A DNA stretch of 64,000 bases, taken from contig CAXMSE010000022.1 in assembly GCA_964196195.1 (NCBI GenBank), forward strand, positions 1 through 64,000. The letters run 5' to 3'. Under the pieces are notes generated by a model. That model made no database searches. It was not told where the DNA came from and saw only the letters and a list, made by a program, of their open reading frames with translations. The translations under genes were made by a program, and so were the position numbers. Positions 39,940-48,418 of the stretch are shown here, piece by piece (position 1 is the stretch's first letter; the number at the start of each line of letters is the position of its first letter). The DNA comes from OFTM10 sp964196195. GTDB lineage: Bacteria > Actinomycetota > Acidimicrobiia > Acidimicrobiales > Aldehydirespiratoraceae.

Positions 39940-40824
39940 ATGGCATCGAAGGTTCGCAAGGCTGTGATCCCCGCCGCGGGATTGGGCACCCGTTTCCTAC
40001 CGGCCACTAAATCTCAGCCGAAGGAGATGCTCACTGTCGTCGACCGGCCTGCAATCCAGTGGGTGGTGGAGGAAGCGGTGGCGGCCGGAATCGACGACGT
40101 GTTGATCATCACCAGCCCCACCAAGAAGGGCGTCGAGGACCATTTCGATCGGATGGCGGAGCTCGAATCCCTGCTCGAATCCAAGGGAAAGATCGAAATT
40201 CTCAACCAGCTTCGACGCATCACCGATCTCGCCACCTTCCATTTCACCCGCCAGGGCGCGCCGCTCGGCCTGGGCCATGCGGTGTCGATGGCAGCGCGCC
40301 ACGTGGGCCACGAACCGTTCGTGGTGTTGCTCCCCGACGAGATTATGGCCGACGGTGGCGACACCCTCCGGCGCATGATCGAGGTCACCGAGACAACGGG
40401 CGAGTCGTGTGTGTCGCTGTTCGAAGTGGAGGGGTCGGAGATCTCCAACTATGGATGTGCCGGGTTCTCCGAACGCGACGGCGATATGGTCACGATCGAT
40501 CGCCTGGTGGAGAAGCCCGCCCCCGATGAGGCGCCATCGAATCTGAAGGTCACCGGACGTTATGTGTTCACGTCGGAGATCTTCGATCGTCTCGAGCGCA
40601 CCCAGCCGGGTAAGGGCGGTGAGATCCAACTCACTGATGCGATGGCGATGCTCATAGGCGACCCTGGAATGAGGGGTCTGGTCATCAAGCACGCCAGCTA
40701 CGACGCCGGCCAGAAACTCGATTGGTTGAGAGCCAATGTCGAATTGTCGCTCGATGATCCCGTAGGGGGCACCGCGGTGGCGGAGATGTTGGCGGAGATA
40801 GTTCGCAGCCGCGGCCTGCTCTGA
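39940..40824 (+). CDS. galU: UTP-glucose-1-phosphate uridylyltransferase
   Basis: A 294-aa nucleotidyltransferase forming UDP-glucose. The NTP-binding signature is KAVIPAAGLGTRFLPATKSQ, followed by PKEMLTVVDRPAIQWVVEEA, LGLGHAVSMAARHVG, VVLLPDEIMADGG and the sugar-binding VEKPAPDEAPSNLKVTGRYV. The length is normal. GGGAGA 8 nt before ATG 39940 supports this start rather than the GTG at 39913. UDP-glucose would serve envelope glycans and trehalose or glycogen metabolism. Confidence 0.95.
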   Translation: MASKVRKAVIPAAGLGTRFLPATKSQPKEMLTVVDRPAIQWVVEEAVAAGIDDVLIITSPTKKGVEDHFDRMAELESLLESKGKIEILNQLRRITDLATFHFTRQGAPLGLGHAVSMAARHVGHEPFVVLLPDEIMADGGDTLRRMIEVTETTGESCVSLFEVEGSEISNYGCAGFSERDGDMVTIDRLVEKPAPDEAPSNLKVTGRYVFTSEIFDRLERTQPGKGGEIQLTDAMAMLIGDPGMRGLVIKHASYDAGQKLDWLRANVELSLDDPVGGTAVAEMLAEIVRSRGLL

Positions 40825-40881
40825 ATTCGCCCGCTTCGGGTTGGGGTTGGGTCGAGGCTCACCGGATGGCACGATTGCGGC

Positions 40882-42084
40882 GTGATCCCTCTCTCTGAAG
40901 CTCGTGCCCATGTCTTGCAGCAGGTGGCCCCGCTCGCACCCACGACGGTTGCCGTCGGTGATGCGGCCGGCCTGGTGTTGGCTTCTGATGCCGTGGCCGA
41001 CGAACTCGTCCCGCCTTTCGCCAACACGGCGATGGACGGTTTCGCGGTGCGGGCCGCCGACACCGTCGGCGCACCCGTGAGGCTTCAACTGGTTGGCACC
41101 CTGGCTGCCGGTGCCTCTTTCGACGGCACCGTCGAGCCCGGTCAGGCCGTGCAGATCATGACCGGCGCACCGATGCCCGATGGGGCCGACGCAGTGGTGA
41201 TGGTGGAGCGTTCCACCATCGACGAGGCTTCGAATCGAGTCGAGCTAGAGATCGAGGTGGATGTCGGCAACCACGTGAGAGAGGCGGGGGAGGACGTCGC
41301 CCCTGGCGATCTGCTGTTTCGAGCGGGCACCGTGCTCGGTGCGGGACATCTCGGTGTCTTGGCGAGTGTCGGCCTGCAAACCGTCGAGGTGATCCGGCGT
41401 CCTCGGGTGGGAGTCGTGTCGACTGGCGATGAGTTGGTCGACGATGGGCGGGCGCTCCAACCCGGACAGATACGCGACTCCAATCGCCGAACCCTGCTCA
41501 CCCTGGTGGCAGAGGCCGGGTGGGAGGCGGTCGACCTCGGCATAGCGGTCGATGACATGGAGACCATCCGCGATGCATTCGTGTCCGGTGCCGAGAGCTG
41601 CGATGCCATCTTGTCTTCGGGGGGCGTCTCGATGGGGGTCTTCGACTTCGTGAAGGTCGTGCTCGACGAGATCGGCGACATGCGCTGGATGCAGATCGCT
41701 ATCAAGCCCGCCAAACCCTTCGCTTTCGGCATGGTCGACGGCACCCCTATGTTCGGGCTCCCCGGGAACCCGGTGTCGTCGATGGTGTCGTTCGAGTTGT
41801 TGGCCCGACCCGCAATACGCACGATGGCGGGACACGCCGATCCCTTTGCGCCCCGGTTGGTCGCGATCAGCGACGATTCACTCACCCACTCACCCGATGG
41901 CAAGACCCACTTCCTGCGGGTGGAAGGGGGCCCCGATGAGTCGGGGCGATGGCATGTGCGCCGAGCTGGAGGCCAGGGAAGTCACCAACTCACTGCGATG
42001 GCGCGAGCCGATGCCCTCGCGGTGGTACCCGACGGGGTCGAGGTCGGCACCGGTGACGAGGTCGAGATCATGGTTCTGCGATAG
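40882..42084 (+). CDS. moeA: Molybdopterin molybdenumtransferase MoeA
   Basis: A 400-aa enzyme that inserts molybdate into adenylated molybdopterin. The N-terminal domain has PPFANTAMDGFAVRA. The MPT-binding core has VVSTGDELVDDG, GQIRDSNRRTLL, DAILSSGGVSMGVFDFVK and GTPMFGLPGNPVSSMVSFEL. A small C-terminal beta domain closes the protein. The start is GTG 40882 with a CACGAT box 6 nt upstream. moaA begins 9 nt after its stop, so moeA, moaA and moaC are likely co-transcribed. Confidence 0.96.
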   Translation: MIPLSEARAHVLQQVAPLAPTTVAVGDAAGLVLASDAVADELVPPFANTAMDGFAVRAADTVGAPVRLQLVGTLAAGASFDGTVEPGQAVQIMTGAPMPDGADAVVMVERSTIDEASNRVELEIEVDVGNHVREAGEDVAPGDLLFRAGTVLGAGHLGVLASVGLQTVEVIRRPRVGVVSTGDELVDDGRALQPGQIRDSNRRTLLTLVAEAGWEAVDLGIAVDDMETIRDAFVSGAESCDAILSSGGVSMGVFDFVKVVLDEIGDMRWMQIAIKPAKPFAFGMVDGTPMFGLPGNPVSSMVSFELLARPAIRTMAGHADPFAPRLVAISDDSLTHSPDGKTHFLRVEGGPDESGRWHVRRAGGQGSHQLTAMARADALAVVPDGVEVGTGDEVEIMVLR

Positions 42085-42087
42085 CGT
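42082..42087 (+). promoter_or_regulatory. Possible -10 box TAGCGT before moaA
   Basis: TAGCGT, whose first three bases are the moeA stop codon, ends 6 nt before the moaA GTG. It may be a leaderless internal promoter or a coincidence of the stop codon. Confidence 0.35.
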
Positions 42088-42093
42088 GGGGCA

Positions 42094-43077
42094 GTGACTT
42101 CACAGCTCATCGACGGGTTCGGGCGCGTTCATCGCGACCTGCGGATCTCGGTCACCGATCGCTGCAATTTTCGCTGCACCTACTGCATGCCCGCAGAGGG
42201 TATGGAATGGCGGTCCCGCGAAGAGCTACTCACCTTCGAAGAGATCCATCGCCTCGCCCGGATAATGGTCGAGCGCTACGGCATCGACGGCATCCGCCTC
42301 ACCGGCGGTGAGCCCACGGTTCGGGCCAAGCTCCCGGTCCTGGTGGAGATGCTCGCCGGGCTGGGTGTCGATCTCTCCATGACCACCAATGGCGTTTCGT
42401 TGCCTTCGGGCGCGGCCGATCTGAAGAAGGCCGGTCTAAACCGGGTCAACATCTCTCTCGACTCGCTGCGACCCGAGCGATTCCAAGAGATCACTCGACG
42501 CGACGATCTCCATCGTGTGCTCGAGGGAGTCGACGCGGCGATCGACACCGGTTTCGATCCGGTGAAGATAAATGTGGTGGTGATGAAGGGCATCAACGAC
42601 GACGAGGTCGTCGACTTCGCCGCGTTTGGCCGCGAGAAGGGTGTGGTGGTGAGGTTCATCGAGTTCATGCCTCTCGATGCCGACGAGATCTGGAACAACG
42701 ATCTCGTGCTCCCCCAGGCCGAGATAATCGACCAGATCCAGGCGGTGTATCCGATCGAACCGGTGAAGCGCACCTCGGCGCCGGCGAGCCGTTGGCGCTA
42801 CGTCGATGGTGGTGGCGAGATCGGTGTGGTCGCCAGTGTGAGCGACTCCTTCTGCGACACGTGCGATCGGGTTCGTCTCACTGCCGACGGCCAGTTTCGG
42901 GCTTGCCTATTCGCCACCGACGAGAATGATCTGAGGGTCATGCTCCGAAGCGGCTGCAGCGACGACGACATCGCCGAAGCATTGGGCCACACGGTGGCGG
43001 CGAAGTGGGAAGGCCACCAGATCAACCAGGTGCACTTCATACGACCCCGCCGTTCGATGTCGGAGATCGGCGGTTAG
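42094..43077 (+). CDS. moaA: GTP 3',8-cyclase MoaA
   Basis: A 327-aa radical-SAM enzyme for the first step of molybdopterin synthesis. The SAM cluster motif is CNFRCTYCMP (residues about 24-33), the SAM-binding GGE is in RLTGGEPTVRAKLPVL, and the C-terminal cluster is FCDTCDRVRLTADGQFRAC. The protein ends in IGG, close to the GG tail that completes the active site in trans. It works with MoaC, encoded next. GTG start, no Shine-Dalgarno. Confidence 0.96.
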   Translation: MTSQLIDGFGRVHRDLRISVTDRCNFRCTYCMPAEGMEWRSREELLTFEEIHRLARIMVERYGIDGIRLTGGEPTVRAKLPVLVEMLAGLGVDLSMTTNGVSLPSGAADLKKAGLNRVNISLDSLRPERFQEITRRDDLHRVLEGVDAAIDTGFDPVKINVVVMKGINDDEVVDFAAFGREKGVVVRFIEFMPLDADEIWNNDLVLPQAEIIDQIQAVYPIEPVKRTSAPASRWRYVDGGGEIGVVASVSDSFCDTCDRVRLTADGQFRACLFATDENDLRVMLRSGCSDDDIAEALGHTVAAKWEGHQINQVHFIRPRRSMSEIGG

Positions 43078-43093
43078 CCAACTCTCCGGGTCC

Positions 43094-43099
43094 TAGACT
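43094..43099 (+). promoter_or_regulatory. -10 box TAGACT before moaC
   Basis: TAGACT, 6 nt, ATG 43106. Leaderless type, in the 28-nt gap after moaA. Confidence 0.55.
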
Positions 43100-43105
43100 C
43101 CGGCC

Positions 43106-43612
43106 ATGTCCGATGCCGGTTTCACCCATCTCGACCGTCTAGGCCGTGCCCGCATGGTCGACGTCACCCCGAAAGAGGCGACCCACCGTCGAGCGATCGC
43201 CCGGGGAAGGGTCACCATGACTTCCGAGACGGCGTCGGCGGTGGCTCAGGGAGCCATAAAGAAGGGTGATGTGCTTGCTGTCGCGCGAGTTGCGGGGATC
43301 CAGGCCGCCAAGCGCACATCTGATCTCCTGCCCTTGTGTCATCCCCTGCTGGTGGGAGCGGTGGCGGTCAATTTCGAGATCAATGACACCTCGATCGAGA
43401 TCGAGGCCCAGGTCGAGACGGTAGATCGCACCGGGGTGGAGATGGAAGCGCTCACTGCCTGCGGCATCGCCGCGCTCACGATCTACGACATGTGCAAGTC
43501 GATGGATCGGGGCATGGTGATTGGCGAGGTCGCCCTGTGGGAGAAGACGGGTGGCCGCTCGGGCCACTATCGCCGCACCGACGCCCCCCTCGACTCGAAC
43601 CTGTCTGATTGA
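43106..43612 (+). CDS. moaC: Cyclic pyranopterin monophosphate synthase MoaC
   Basis: A 168-aa enzyme that converts the MoaA product to cPMP. Motifs are ARMVDVTPKEATHRRAIARG, AAKRTSDLLPLCHPL (catalytic Lys and His region), and VEMEALTACGIAALTIYDMC with KSMDRGMVIGEVAL. The length is standard with a short extra tail (TDAPLDSNLSD). The last four codons and stop are repeated in tandem downstream (43601-43670). Completes a three-gene Moco set; moaD, moaE and mogA are not in the window. Confidence 0.96.
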   Translation: MSDAGFTHLDRLGRARMVDVTPKEATHRRAIARGRVTMTSETASAVAQGAIKKGDVLAVARVAGIQAAKRTSDLLPLCHPLLVGAVAVNFEINDTSIEIEAQVETVDRTGVEMEALTACGIAALTIYDMCKSMDRGMVIGEVALWEKTGGRSGHYRRTDAPLDSNLSD

Positions 43613-43670
43613 GCCCTGTCTGATTGAGCCGTGTCTGATTGAGCCCTGTCTGATTGAGCCCTGTCTGACA
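43601..43670 (+). repeat. 15-nt tandem repeat spanning the moaC stop codon
   Basis: Four copies of CTGTCTGATTGAGCC (one with a G for C) plus a 10-nt partial. The first copy encodes the last residues LSD and the TGA stop of moaC; each further copy repeats the same stop. A Flp-pilin gene junction at 52217 has an analogous 18-nt repeat. Confidence 0.9.
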
Positions 43671-43711
43671 GCACTGTGGCGGAAGACTCACCGCTGCGGA
43701 TTGCCTATGTG

Positions 43712-43738
43712 TTGCATTCTGTAGTAAAACTGTAACCT
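43712..43738 (+). promoter_or_regulatory. Possible promoter TTGCAT-15-TAACCT
   Basis: TTGCAT (43712-43717) and TAACCT (43733-43738) are separated by 15 nt in an AT-richer patch, about 80 nt before the GTG of the small membrane protein, which has a Shine-Dalgarno. This would be a leadered transcript. Confidence 0.4.
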
Positions 43739-43820
43739 GGAGTACGGGTTCCGCAACAGCGGAGCCTCTTTCATGCAGTTGGCATCCGCCGACTGGCCCT
43801 ACTGGAGGGGTTGTCCAACA

Positions 43821-44282
43821 GTGTCGACGTCCATCGTCCTCATAGTGCTTGCCGCGGGCTGGGGTGGTTACCTGATCGTCTGGTGGCGTGATTCTCGCCG
43901 CGTCTCCACCGGCCGGTCCGATCGAATCCGTTCGTTCAGTTCGGGCATGGGCTCGCTTGGCGGATCCGCCGCCCGCACTCTCACCGCCGGCGGAAGCTCG
44001 GCCAGCCTCGTGCCCCGCAACGCCGAGGAGGCGGGTCGCCGTCGCCACATGATCCTCACTGTTCTCGCCGGCCTGGCCCTCGTCACCCTGCTGGCGGCGG
44101 TGGTCTTGGGCCCGCTCGCCCTGCTGGCCCACGTCGTCACCGACCTTGCCCTCGGTGGCTACGGATATGCCGTCCTGCAGCGTCGCAACCTCGCGGCTGA
44201 GCGCGAGATCAAGGTCCGCATGCTCTACCCCGAAGGCGTAACTCCGCTCCACGCGGCCGAGCGTCAGACCGTCAACGCCTGA
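43821..44282 (+). CDS. 153-aa two-span membrane protein
   Basis: A small protein with an N-terminal span (SIVLIVLAAGWGGYLIVWW, about residues 4-22), a Ser/Arg-rich loop (RVSTGRSDRIRSFSSGMG), and a hydrophobic hairpin at about 85-115 (ILTVLAGLALVTLLAAVVLG). The tail is soluble and basic. No family is recognised; such proteins are common next to division or wall genes in actinobacteria. GGAGGGG about 9 nt before GTG 43821 is the reason for the start; an ATG at 43773 is an alternative. Confidence 0.6.
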   Translation: MSTSIVLIVLAAGWGGYLIVWWRDSRRVSTGRSDRIRSFSSGMGSLGGSAARTLTAGGSSASLVPRNAEEAGRRRHMILTVLAGLALVTLLAAVVLGPLALLAHVVTDLALGGYGYAVLQRRNLAAEREIKVRMLYPEGVTPLHAAERQTVNA

Positions 44283-44317
44283 ACCGCACGGGGGAGCCAA
44301 TCGCTCACCCGCGCCGC

Positions 44318-44323
44318 TACGCT
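44318..44323 (+). promoter_or_regulatory. -10 box TACGCT before tRNA-Ala
   Basis: TACGCT lies 14 nt upstream of the tRNA 5' end, a suitable place for its promoter. Confidence 0.45.
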
Positions 44324-44337
44324 GACGGCTCCCCAAC

Positions 44338-44410
44338 GGGGGTGTAGCTCAGTTGGTAGAGCGCCTCGGTCGCATCGAGGAGGCCAGGAGTTCAATTCTC
44401 CTCACCTCCA
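44338..44410 (+). tRNA. tRNA-Ala (anticodon CGC)
   Basis: A 73-nt cloverleaf. The acceptor stem GGGGGTG pairs with CACCTCC and contains the G3-U70 pair that identifies alanine tRNA. The D arm is GCTC/GAGC with loop AGTTGGTA, the anticodon stem is CCTCG/CGAGG with loop GTCGCAT (anticodon CGC, reading GCG), and the T arm is AGGAG/CTCCT with loop TTCAATT. The discriminator is A73. The CCA end is not encoded (CCC follows). No integrated element is seen at its 3' end. Confidence 0.97.
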
Positions 44411-44421
44411 CCCGTTTGTCG

Positions 44422-44447
44422 GATTCCCGGGTCTTGGCCCGGGAATC
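44422..44447 (+). terminator. Rho-independent-like terminator after tRNA-Ala
   Basis: GATTCCCGGG and CCCGGGAATC form a perfect 10-bp stem around TCTTGG, followed by TCTCGTTTT. This is the clearest terminator in the window, 12 nt past the tRNA. Confidence 0.8.
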
Positions 44448-44561
44448 TCTCGTTTTCGGACCCCACAGGTAGGGCGATTTCCGAGGAACGTCCAAACCTT
44501 TCATGGATCGGTCGAAAGTGCCGACAGGACTATTCGAAAAGCCCCTACGGGAGACGAGCGC

Positions 44562-45929
44562 GTGCGGACTGCAAACGAAAACGATTACGGGACGGAAGTG
44601 CCGAAGTCGCCGGATCGGCTCGGGATTCCGTATGCGATGGTGTCCGATCTGGTACTCAGGCGATGCCTTCTCGAGGGCAAGACCAACATCTCTCGACTCT
44701 CCAAGGCGCTGGCATTGCAAGCGGGTCTCGTCGACAAGCTCGTCCAGGAACTCCGTGAGAAGAAGGAGATCGAGGTCCTCGGCATGGAGGGCCGCGATTA
44801 CACGATCGCGCTCACCAACCTCGGCCAACAGCACGCCAACGATCGTTTCGCCCAGTCTCGCTACGCCGGCGCAGCACCGGTTTCGCTCGGGGCCTATCGA
44901 GCCGTCGTCGCGTCCCAGCGACTTGCTGTGCATGTCAATCGCGACATGTTGAAGACAGCATTCTCGGATCTGGTGATAGCGGACGAACTGCTCGATGAAC
45001 TGGGGCCGGCTCTGAATGCCAATGGCGCCATGTTCCTCTACGGCCCTCCGGGCACGGGCAAGACATCGATCGCCGAACGAATCGTTCGCATCAGCCCCGA
45101 CCATGTGCTCGTCCCCCGAGCCGTGGAGGTCGACGGCCAGGTCATCTCTGTCTTCGACCAGACCGTCCACATCGAAGCCGAAGCCCAGCCGCCTGATCTC
45201 GATCCCAGGTGGGTGCTGTGTCATCGCCCCCGCGTGGTGGTGGGCGGCGAACTCACCGGAGCGATGCTCGATCTCACCTACGACCACACCAGCGGTGTCT
45301 ACCTCGCGCCCCTCCAGATGAAGGCCAACAACGGGGTGATGATCATCGACGACTTCGGCCGTCAGGTGTTGACCCCCGACCAACTCCTCAACCGGTGGAT
45401 CGTGCCCCTCGATCGCCGCATCGATTACCTCTCCTTGAGCTATGGCATCAGCTTCGAGGTGCCGTTCGACGTGAAGGTCGTCCTGTCGACCAACCTCGAT
45501 CCCTCCGACCTCGGTGATGAGGCCTTCTTCAGGCGCATCCAGAGCAAGATCTACATCGGTGCCATCACCGAGGACGCCTTCGACTGGATCCTCGCCCGTG
45601 TCGCTCACGGAATGGGAGTGGGCTGTGATGCCGAGGCCGCGGAGTATCTGCGCAGACTCTGTGTGGAGCACGGCGGCGACCTGCGGCCCTACCTCCCTGC
45701 GGATGTCTGCAAGCTCGTCAAGGCGCTCGCCCAGTACGAGGGCATCCCTCCGGTTCTCGACCGGACCACCATCGATCGAGTACTGGGCCTCTACTACACG
45801 CGAGGACTCGGTGGCCCCGGTGGCTATGGCAAGGCCGGTTCTGTCATCAACGAGCCGAGCGAGATTCTCGAGCCCGAAGAGCATGAGCGAACTCCTCTCA
45901 CCACAAAGGGACCGGTCAGCACGTTCTAG
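44562..45929 (+). CDS. AAA+ ATPase with N-terminal winged-helix-like domain
   Basis: A 455-aa cytoplasmic ATPase. Residues about 20-85 look like a winged-helix (LLEGKTNISRLSKALALQ, then EKKEIEVLGMEGRDYTIAL). Walker A is FLYGPPGTGKTSIAERI, Walker B is GVMIIDDFGRQVLTP, sensor 1 is KVVLSTNLDPSDL and an Arg finger-like segment is DEAFFRRIQSKI. A helical lid follows. The substrate is unknown; related proteins occur near type IV/Flp pilus loci. The start is GTG 44562 with GGGAG 9 nt upstream. It stands alone after the tRNA terminator. Confidence 0.82.
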   Translation: MRTANENDYGTEVPKSPDRLGIPYAMVSDLVLRRCLLEGKTNISRLSKALALQAGLVDKLVQELREKKEIEVLGMEGRDYTIALTNLGQQHANDRFAQSRYAGAAPVSLGAYRAVVASQRLAVHVNRDMLKTAFSDLVIADELLDELGPALNANGAMFLYGPPGTGKTSIAERIVRISPDHVLVPRAVEVDGQVISVFDQTVHIEAEAQPPDLDPRWVLCHRPRVVVGGELTGAMLDLTYDHTSGVYLAPLQMKANNGVMIIDDFGRQVLTPDQLLNRWIVPLDRRIDYLSLSYGISFEVPFDVKVVLSTNLDPSDLGDEAFFRRIQSKIYIGAITEDAFDWILARVAHGMGVGCDAEAAEYLRRLCVEHGGDLRPYLPADVCKLVKALAQYEGIPPVLDRTTIDRVLGLYYTRGLGGPGGYGKAGSVINEPSEILEPEEHERTPLTTKGPVSTF

Positions 45930-45947
45930 CCCGGCGTCGGGTCGGCC

Positions 45948-45953
45948 TATGGT
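45948..45953 (+). promoter_or_regulatory. -10 box TATGGT before LLM gene
   Basis: TATGGT, 6 nt, ATG 45960, with no Shine-Dalgarno: leaderless type. Confidence 0.6.
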
Positions 45954-45959
45954 TCGGGA

Positions 45960-46886
45960 ATGAAGATCTCGTACTGGGCCAACAGTCAACAACCATGGGC
46001 CGACGTCCTCACCGGGTGTCGATGGGCCGAAGCGAACGGGTGGGACGGGATCTGGCTCCCCGACCACTTCATGCCGGTGGCCGACATGGCCAACGGGCCC
46101 GGACCCACCGACCGGGAGCTGGGGCCGATACTCGAGGGCTGGACCGCCATCGCAGCGCTCGCTGCCCTGGTGCCGCGGGTGCGGGTGGGGCTGATGGTGG
46201 GCGGAAACACCTACCGCCATCCAGCGATCGTGGCCAAGATGGCGGCCACCATCGATCACATATCCGGCGGGCGAGCGGTGATCGGCCTGGGTGCTGGCTG
46301 GCAGGTCAACGAGCACGAGCGCTACGGGTTTCACTTGGGTACACCCCGTGAACGTTCGGACCGTCTCGAAGAGGCTTGCGTCCTCATTCGCAAGCTACTC
46401 ACCGAAGACAGGGCCGACTTCTCCGGTGAGCACTATCAGCTCGTGGGTGCCCCGGCAGCGCCCAAACCGCTCCAGCAGCGCCTCCCTATTCTCGTGGGAG
46501 GCGGAGGCGTGAAGCGCACGCTGCGCACGGTGGCCCTCCACGCCGATGAGTGGAACAAGTGGGGGACGCCCGACGACATGGCCGAGGGTCTAGTCGAACT
46601 CGATCGCTGGTGCGACACGGTCGGGCGCGAACGTGCCGAGATAAGTGTCTCCGCTGCTGCCCTCGTCTGGATCTGCGACGACGAAGACGACTCGGCGAAG
46701 CGGCGCGCCGACGCCGAGCATCGAGGGGGGTTGATCGGCACCATCGACCAGCTTCGGGCCACAGTGGAGGCCTACGTGGAGGTAGGTGTCGATGAGCTTG
46801 TCGTTCCCGACTTCACCGTGCCCGCCGACCGCCGCGAAGAGATCATGGGCCGCTTGCAGACCGAGGTGTTCGACGCTTACATCTGA
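45960..46886 (+). CDS. LLM-class F420-dependent oxidoreductase
   Basis: A 308-aa TIM-barrel of the luciferase-like monooxygenase family. Typical strings are WAEANGWDGIWLPDHFMPV, LAALVPRVRVGLMVGGNTYR, HPAIVAKMAATIDHISGGRA, VIGLGAGWQVNEHERYGF and PILVGGGGVKRTLRTVALHA. Homologues of this length in actinobacteria usually use coenzyme F420 rather than FMN, for hydride transfer to unknown substrates. No F420 synthesis gene is in the window. It is monocistronic with a leaderless-type start. Confidence 0.9.
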   Translation: MKISYWANSQQPWADVLTGCRWAEANGWDGIWLPDHFMPVADMANGPGPTDRELGPILEGWTAIAALAALVPRVRVGLMVGGNTYRHPAIVAKMAATIDHISGGRAVIGLGAGWQVNEHERYGFHLGTPRERSDRLEEACVLIRKLLTEDRADFSGEHYQLVGAPAAPKPLQQRLPILVGGGGVKRTLRTVALHADEWNKWGTPDDMAEGLVELDRWCDTVGRERAEISVSAAALVWICDDEDDSAKRRADAEHRGGLIGTIDQLRATVEAYVEVGVDELVVPDFTVPADRREEIMGRLQTEVFDAYI

Positions 46887-46910
46887 GATGCCGGGCCGGC
46901 GACCGGGGCT

Positions 46911-47417
46911 CTAGGCGTCGATCACCTTGTGGCGTGCGTCCTCGGGGCTCACGACCGGCTCCTCAGTGGACCAGGGGAAATTGATCCACTGGTCGGTGCG
47001 CTTCCAAACGTATTCACACTTCACCAGCGAGTGGGACTTCTCGTAGAGGACGGCGCTGCGAACTTCGGCCACGTTTGCGGTGCACAGGTCGTGCACCATC
47101 TTCAGGGTGTGGCCCGTATCGGCAACATCATCGGCGATGAGGATCTTTGCGCCTTCCATGTCGACGAAATCGACGTAGGGCGGAAGCAACACGGGCACCG
47201 GAAGCCGCTCATCGACGCCGGTGTAGTACTCGCAGTTCATGACGTAGATGTTCTTCACCGAAAGGGCGTAGCCGAGCGATGCTGCGGCGAAGAGTCCGCC
47301 ACGGGCGATGGCCAGGATCATCTCGGGCCGGTAGCCGTCGTCGGCCACCACCGTGGCCAGCTCGCGTATTGCCGTTCCGTAGGTGGCCCAGTCGAGGGCC
47401 TCTCGCTCATCGCTCAT
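46911..47417 (-). CDS. Phosphoribosyltransferase domain protein
   Basis: A 168-aa type I PRTase fold. MILAIARGGLFAAASLGYAL gives the substrate-side loop, and the PRPP-binding signature is ILIADDVADTGHTLKMVHDL. The hood region has WINFPWSTEEP. The size and W-x-x-FPW tail resemble the xanthine/hypoxanthine-type or unassigned PRTases of actinobacteria, so the base substrate is uncertain. TAGGGT 6 nt before ATG 47417 suggests a leaderless transcript. It is convergent with the LLM gene. Confidence 0.87.
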   Translation of the reverse strand: MSDEREALDWATYGTAIRELATVVADDGYRPEMILAIARGGLFAAASLGYALSVKNIYVMNCEYYTGVDERLPVPVLLPPYVDFVDMEGAKILIADDVADTGHTLKMVHDLCTANVAEVRSAVLYEKSHSLVKCEYVWKRTDQWINFPWSTEEPVVSPEDARHKVIDA

Positions 47418-47423
47418 CGGCGC

Positions 47424-47429
47424 ACCCTA
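47424..47429 (-). promoter_or_regulatory. -10 box TAGGGT before phosphoribosyltransferase gene
   Basis: TAGGGT is 6 nt from the ATG at 47417, without Shine-Dalgarno. Confidence 0.55.
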
Positions 47430-47484
47430 GCGTCAGTGAGGCGACGAGTTAGTGGCCGAGCGGAGGATCTGAAACGATTCTTCG

Positions 47485-47931
47485 ATGGACCCGATTCACG
47501 AAACCATGGACCGCTGGCATCGACACCTCCGCGAGGGGTTTGCCGATGGATTCGACGACCTGCTCCATGAGGATTGTGTGTTCTGGTCGCCGGTGCTCTA
47601 CCGCCCTCAGGAGGGCCGCGAGCTGACGGCGATGTATCTCGCCGCAGCCTTCCAGGTATTGCCCGGAGAGGCCGCGGAGAAGGGATCGCCAGGCGAGGAT
47701 GACGTGGTGAAGGGCGCCTTTCGGTACACCAAGCGGGTGCTCGAAGGGCACCACGCGGTGCTGGAGTTCGAGAGTCGTGTCGACGGGATCGACGTGAACG
47801 GGGTGGACATCATCACTTGCGACGATGACGCGATGATCACCGAATTCAAGGTGATGGTTCGTCCTCAGAAAGCAGTTGAGGCCCTACGCGAGCAGATGGC
47901 CGCCATGCTCGAAAGCATGGGACCGGGCTGA
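47485..47931 (+). CDS. SnoaL/NTF2-like domain protein
   Basis: A 148-aa cone-shaped-fold protein: IHETMDRWHRHLREGFADGF, LLHEDCVFWSPVLYRPQEG (typical strand after helix 2), a helix AMYLAAAFQVLPGE, and C-terminal strands with VLEFESRVDGIDVNGVD and DAMITEFKVMVRP. The last 20 residues form a helix. Substrate unknown. Its TGA directly abuts the TCA stop complement of the convergent OsmC gene, forming TGATCA with zero spacing. Confidence 0.82.
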   Translation: MDPIHETMDRWHRHLREGFADGFDDLLHEDCVFWSPVLYRPQEGRELTAMYLAAAFQVLPGEAAEKGSPGEDDVVKGAFRYTKRVLEGHHAVLEFESRVDGIDVNGVDIITCDDDAMITEFKVMVRPQKAVEALREQMAAMLESMGPG

Positions 47932-48354
47932 TCAGCGAATCTCGAGATTGATATCGACATTGCCGGCCATGGCCTGAGACACGGGGCAACCCGTCTTGGC
48001 TCCTTCGGCCGCTTCGCGGAACCCGTCGTCGCTGAGGCCGGGAACATCGCCGGAGACGACGAGGTTCATCGCGGTGATCCCCGTGCCGGGTACGAACGTG
48101 GCGGTGGCGGTGACGTCGAGCCTCGCCGGAGGTGTGCCGGCCCCTCCGAGTGCGTGAGACAACGCCATGGAGAAGCAGGTGGCGTGAGCCGCGGCGATCA
48201 ATTCTTCGGGACTCGTCTTTCCGCCCGACTCCTCCGACCTGGCCTTCCAGTCGACAGAGAGTGCGGATGTGGCGCCAGATGCGAGCGAAGCTGTGCCGCT
48301 CCCCGACATGAGGTCGCCTTCCCAATGAGCCGATGCGGTCGAGTCCAGTGCCAT
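47932..48354 (-). CDS. OsmC-family peroxiredoxin
   Basis: A 140-aa thiol peroxidase of the OsmC/Ohr superfamily, reducing organic hydroperoxides. The two redox cysteines are in AAAHATCFSMALSHAL and GAKTGCPVSQAM, with KTSPEELIAAAHA ahead of the first. The pattern matches OsmC rather than Ohr. GGAGAAG 7 nt before ATG 48354 supports the start. It is convergent with, and abuts, the SnoaL-like gene. Confidence 0.93.
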   Translation of the reverse strand: MALDSTASAHWEGDLMSGSGTASLASGATSALSVDWKARSEESGGKTSPEELIAAAHATCFSMALSHALGGAGTPPARLDVTATATFVPGTGITAMNLVVSGDVPGLSDDGFREAAEGAKTGCPVSQAMAGNVDINLEIR

Positions 48355-48418
48355 TCGTCTTCTCCTGAAAATCGTGTGGTCTATTGCTAGCCGATCCCGC
48401 ACGCCTGGAGGGTTCATT

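Noticed and set aside
43601..43670. CRISPR array
   Set aside because: Units are 15 nt and directly adjacent without spacers; the same holds for 52217-52270. No cas genes; the RecB-like nuclease at 22113 is not near any array.
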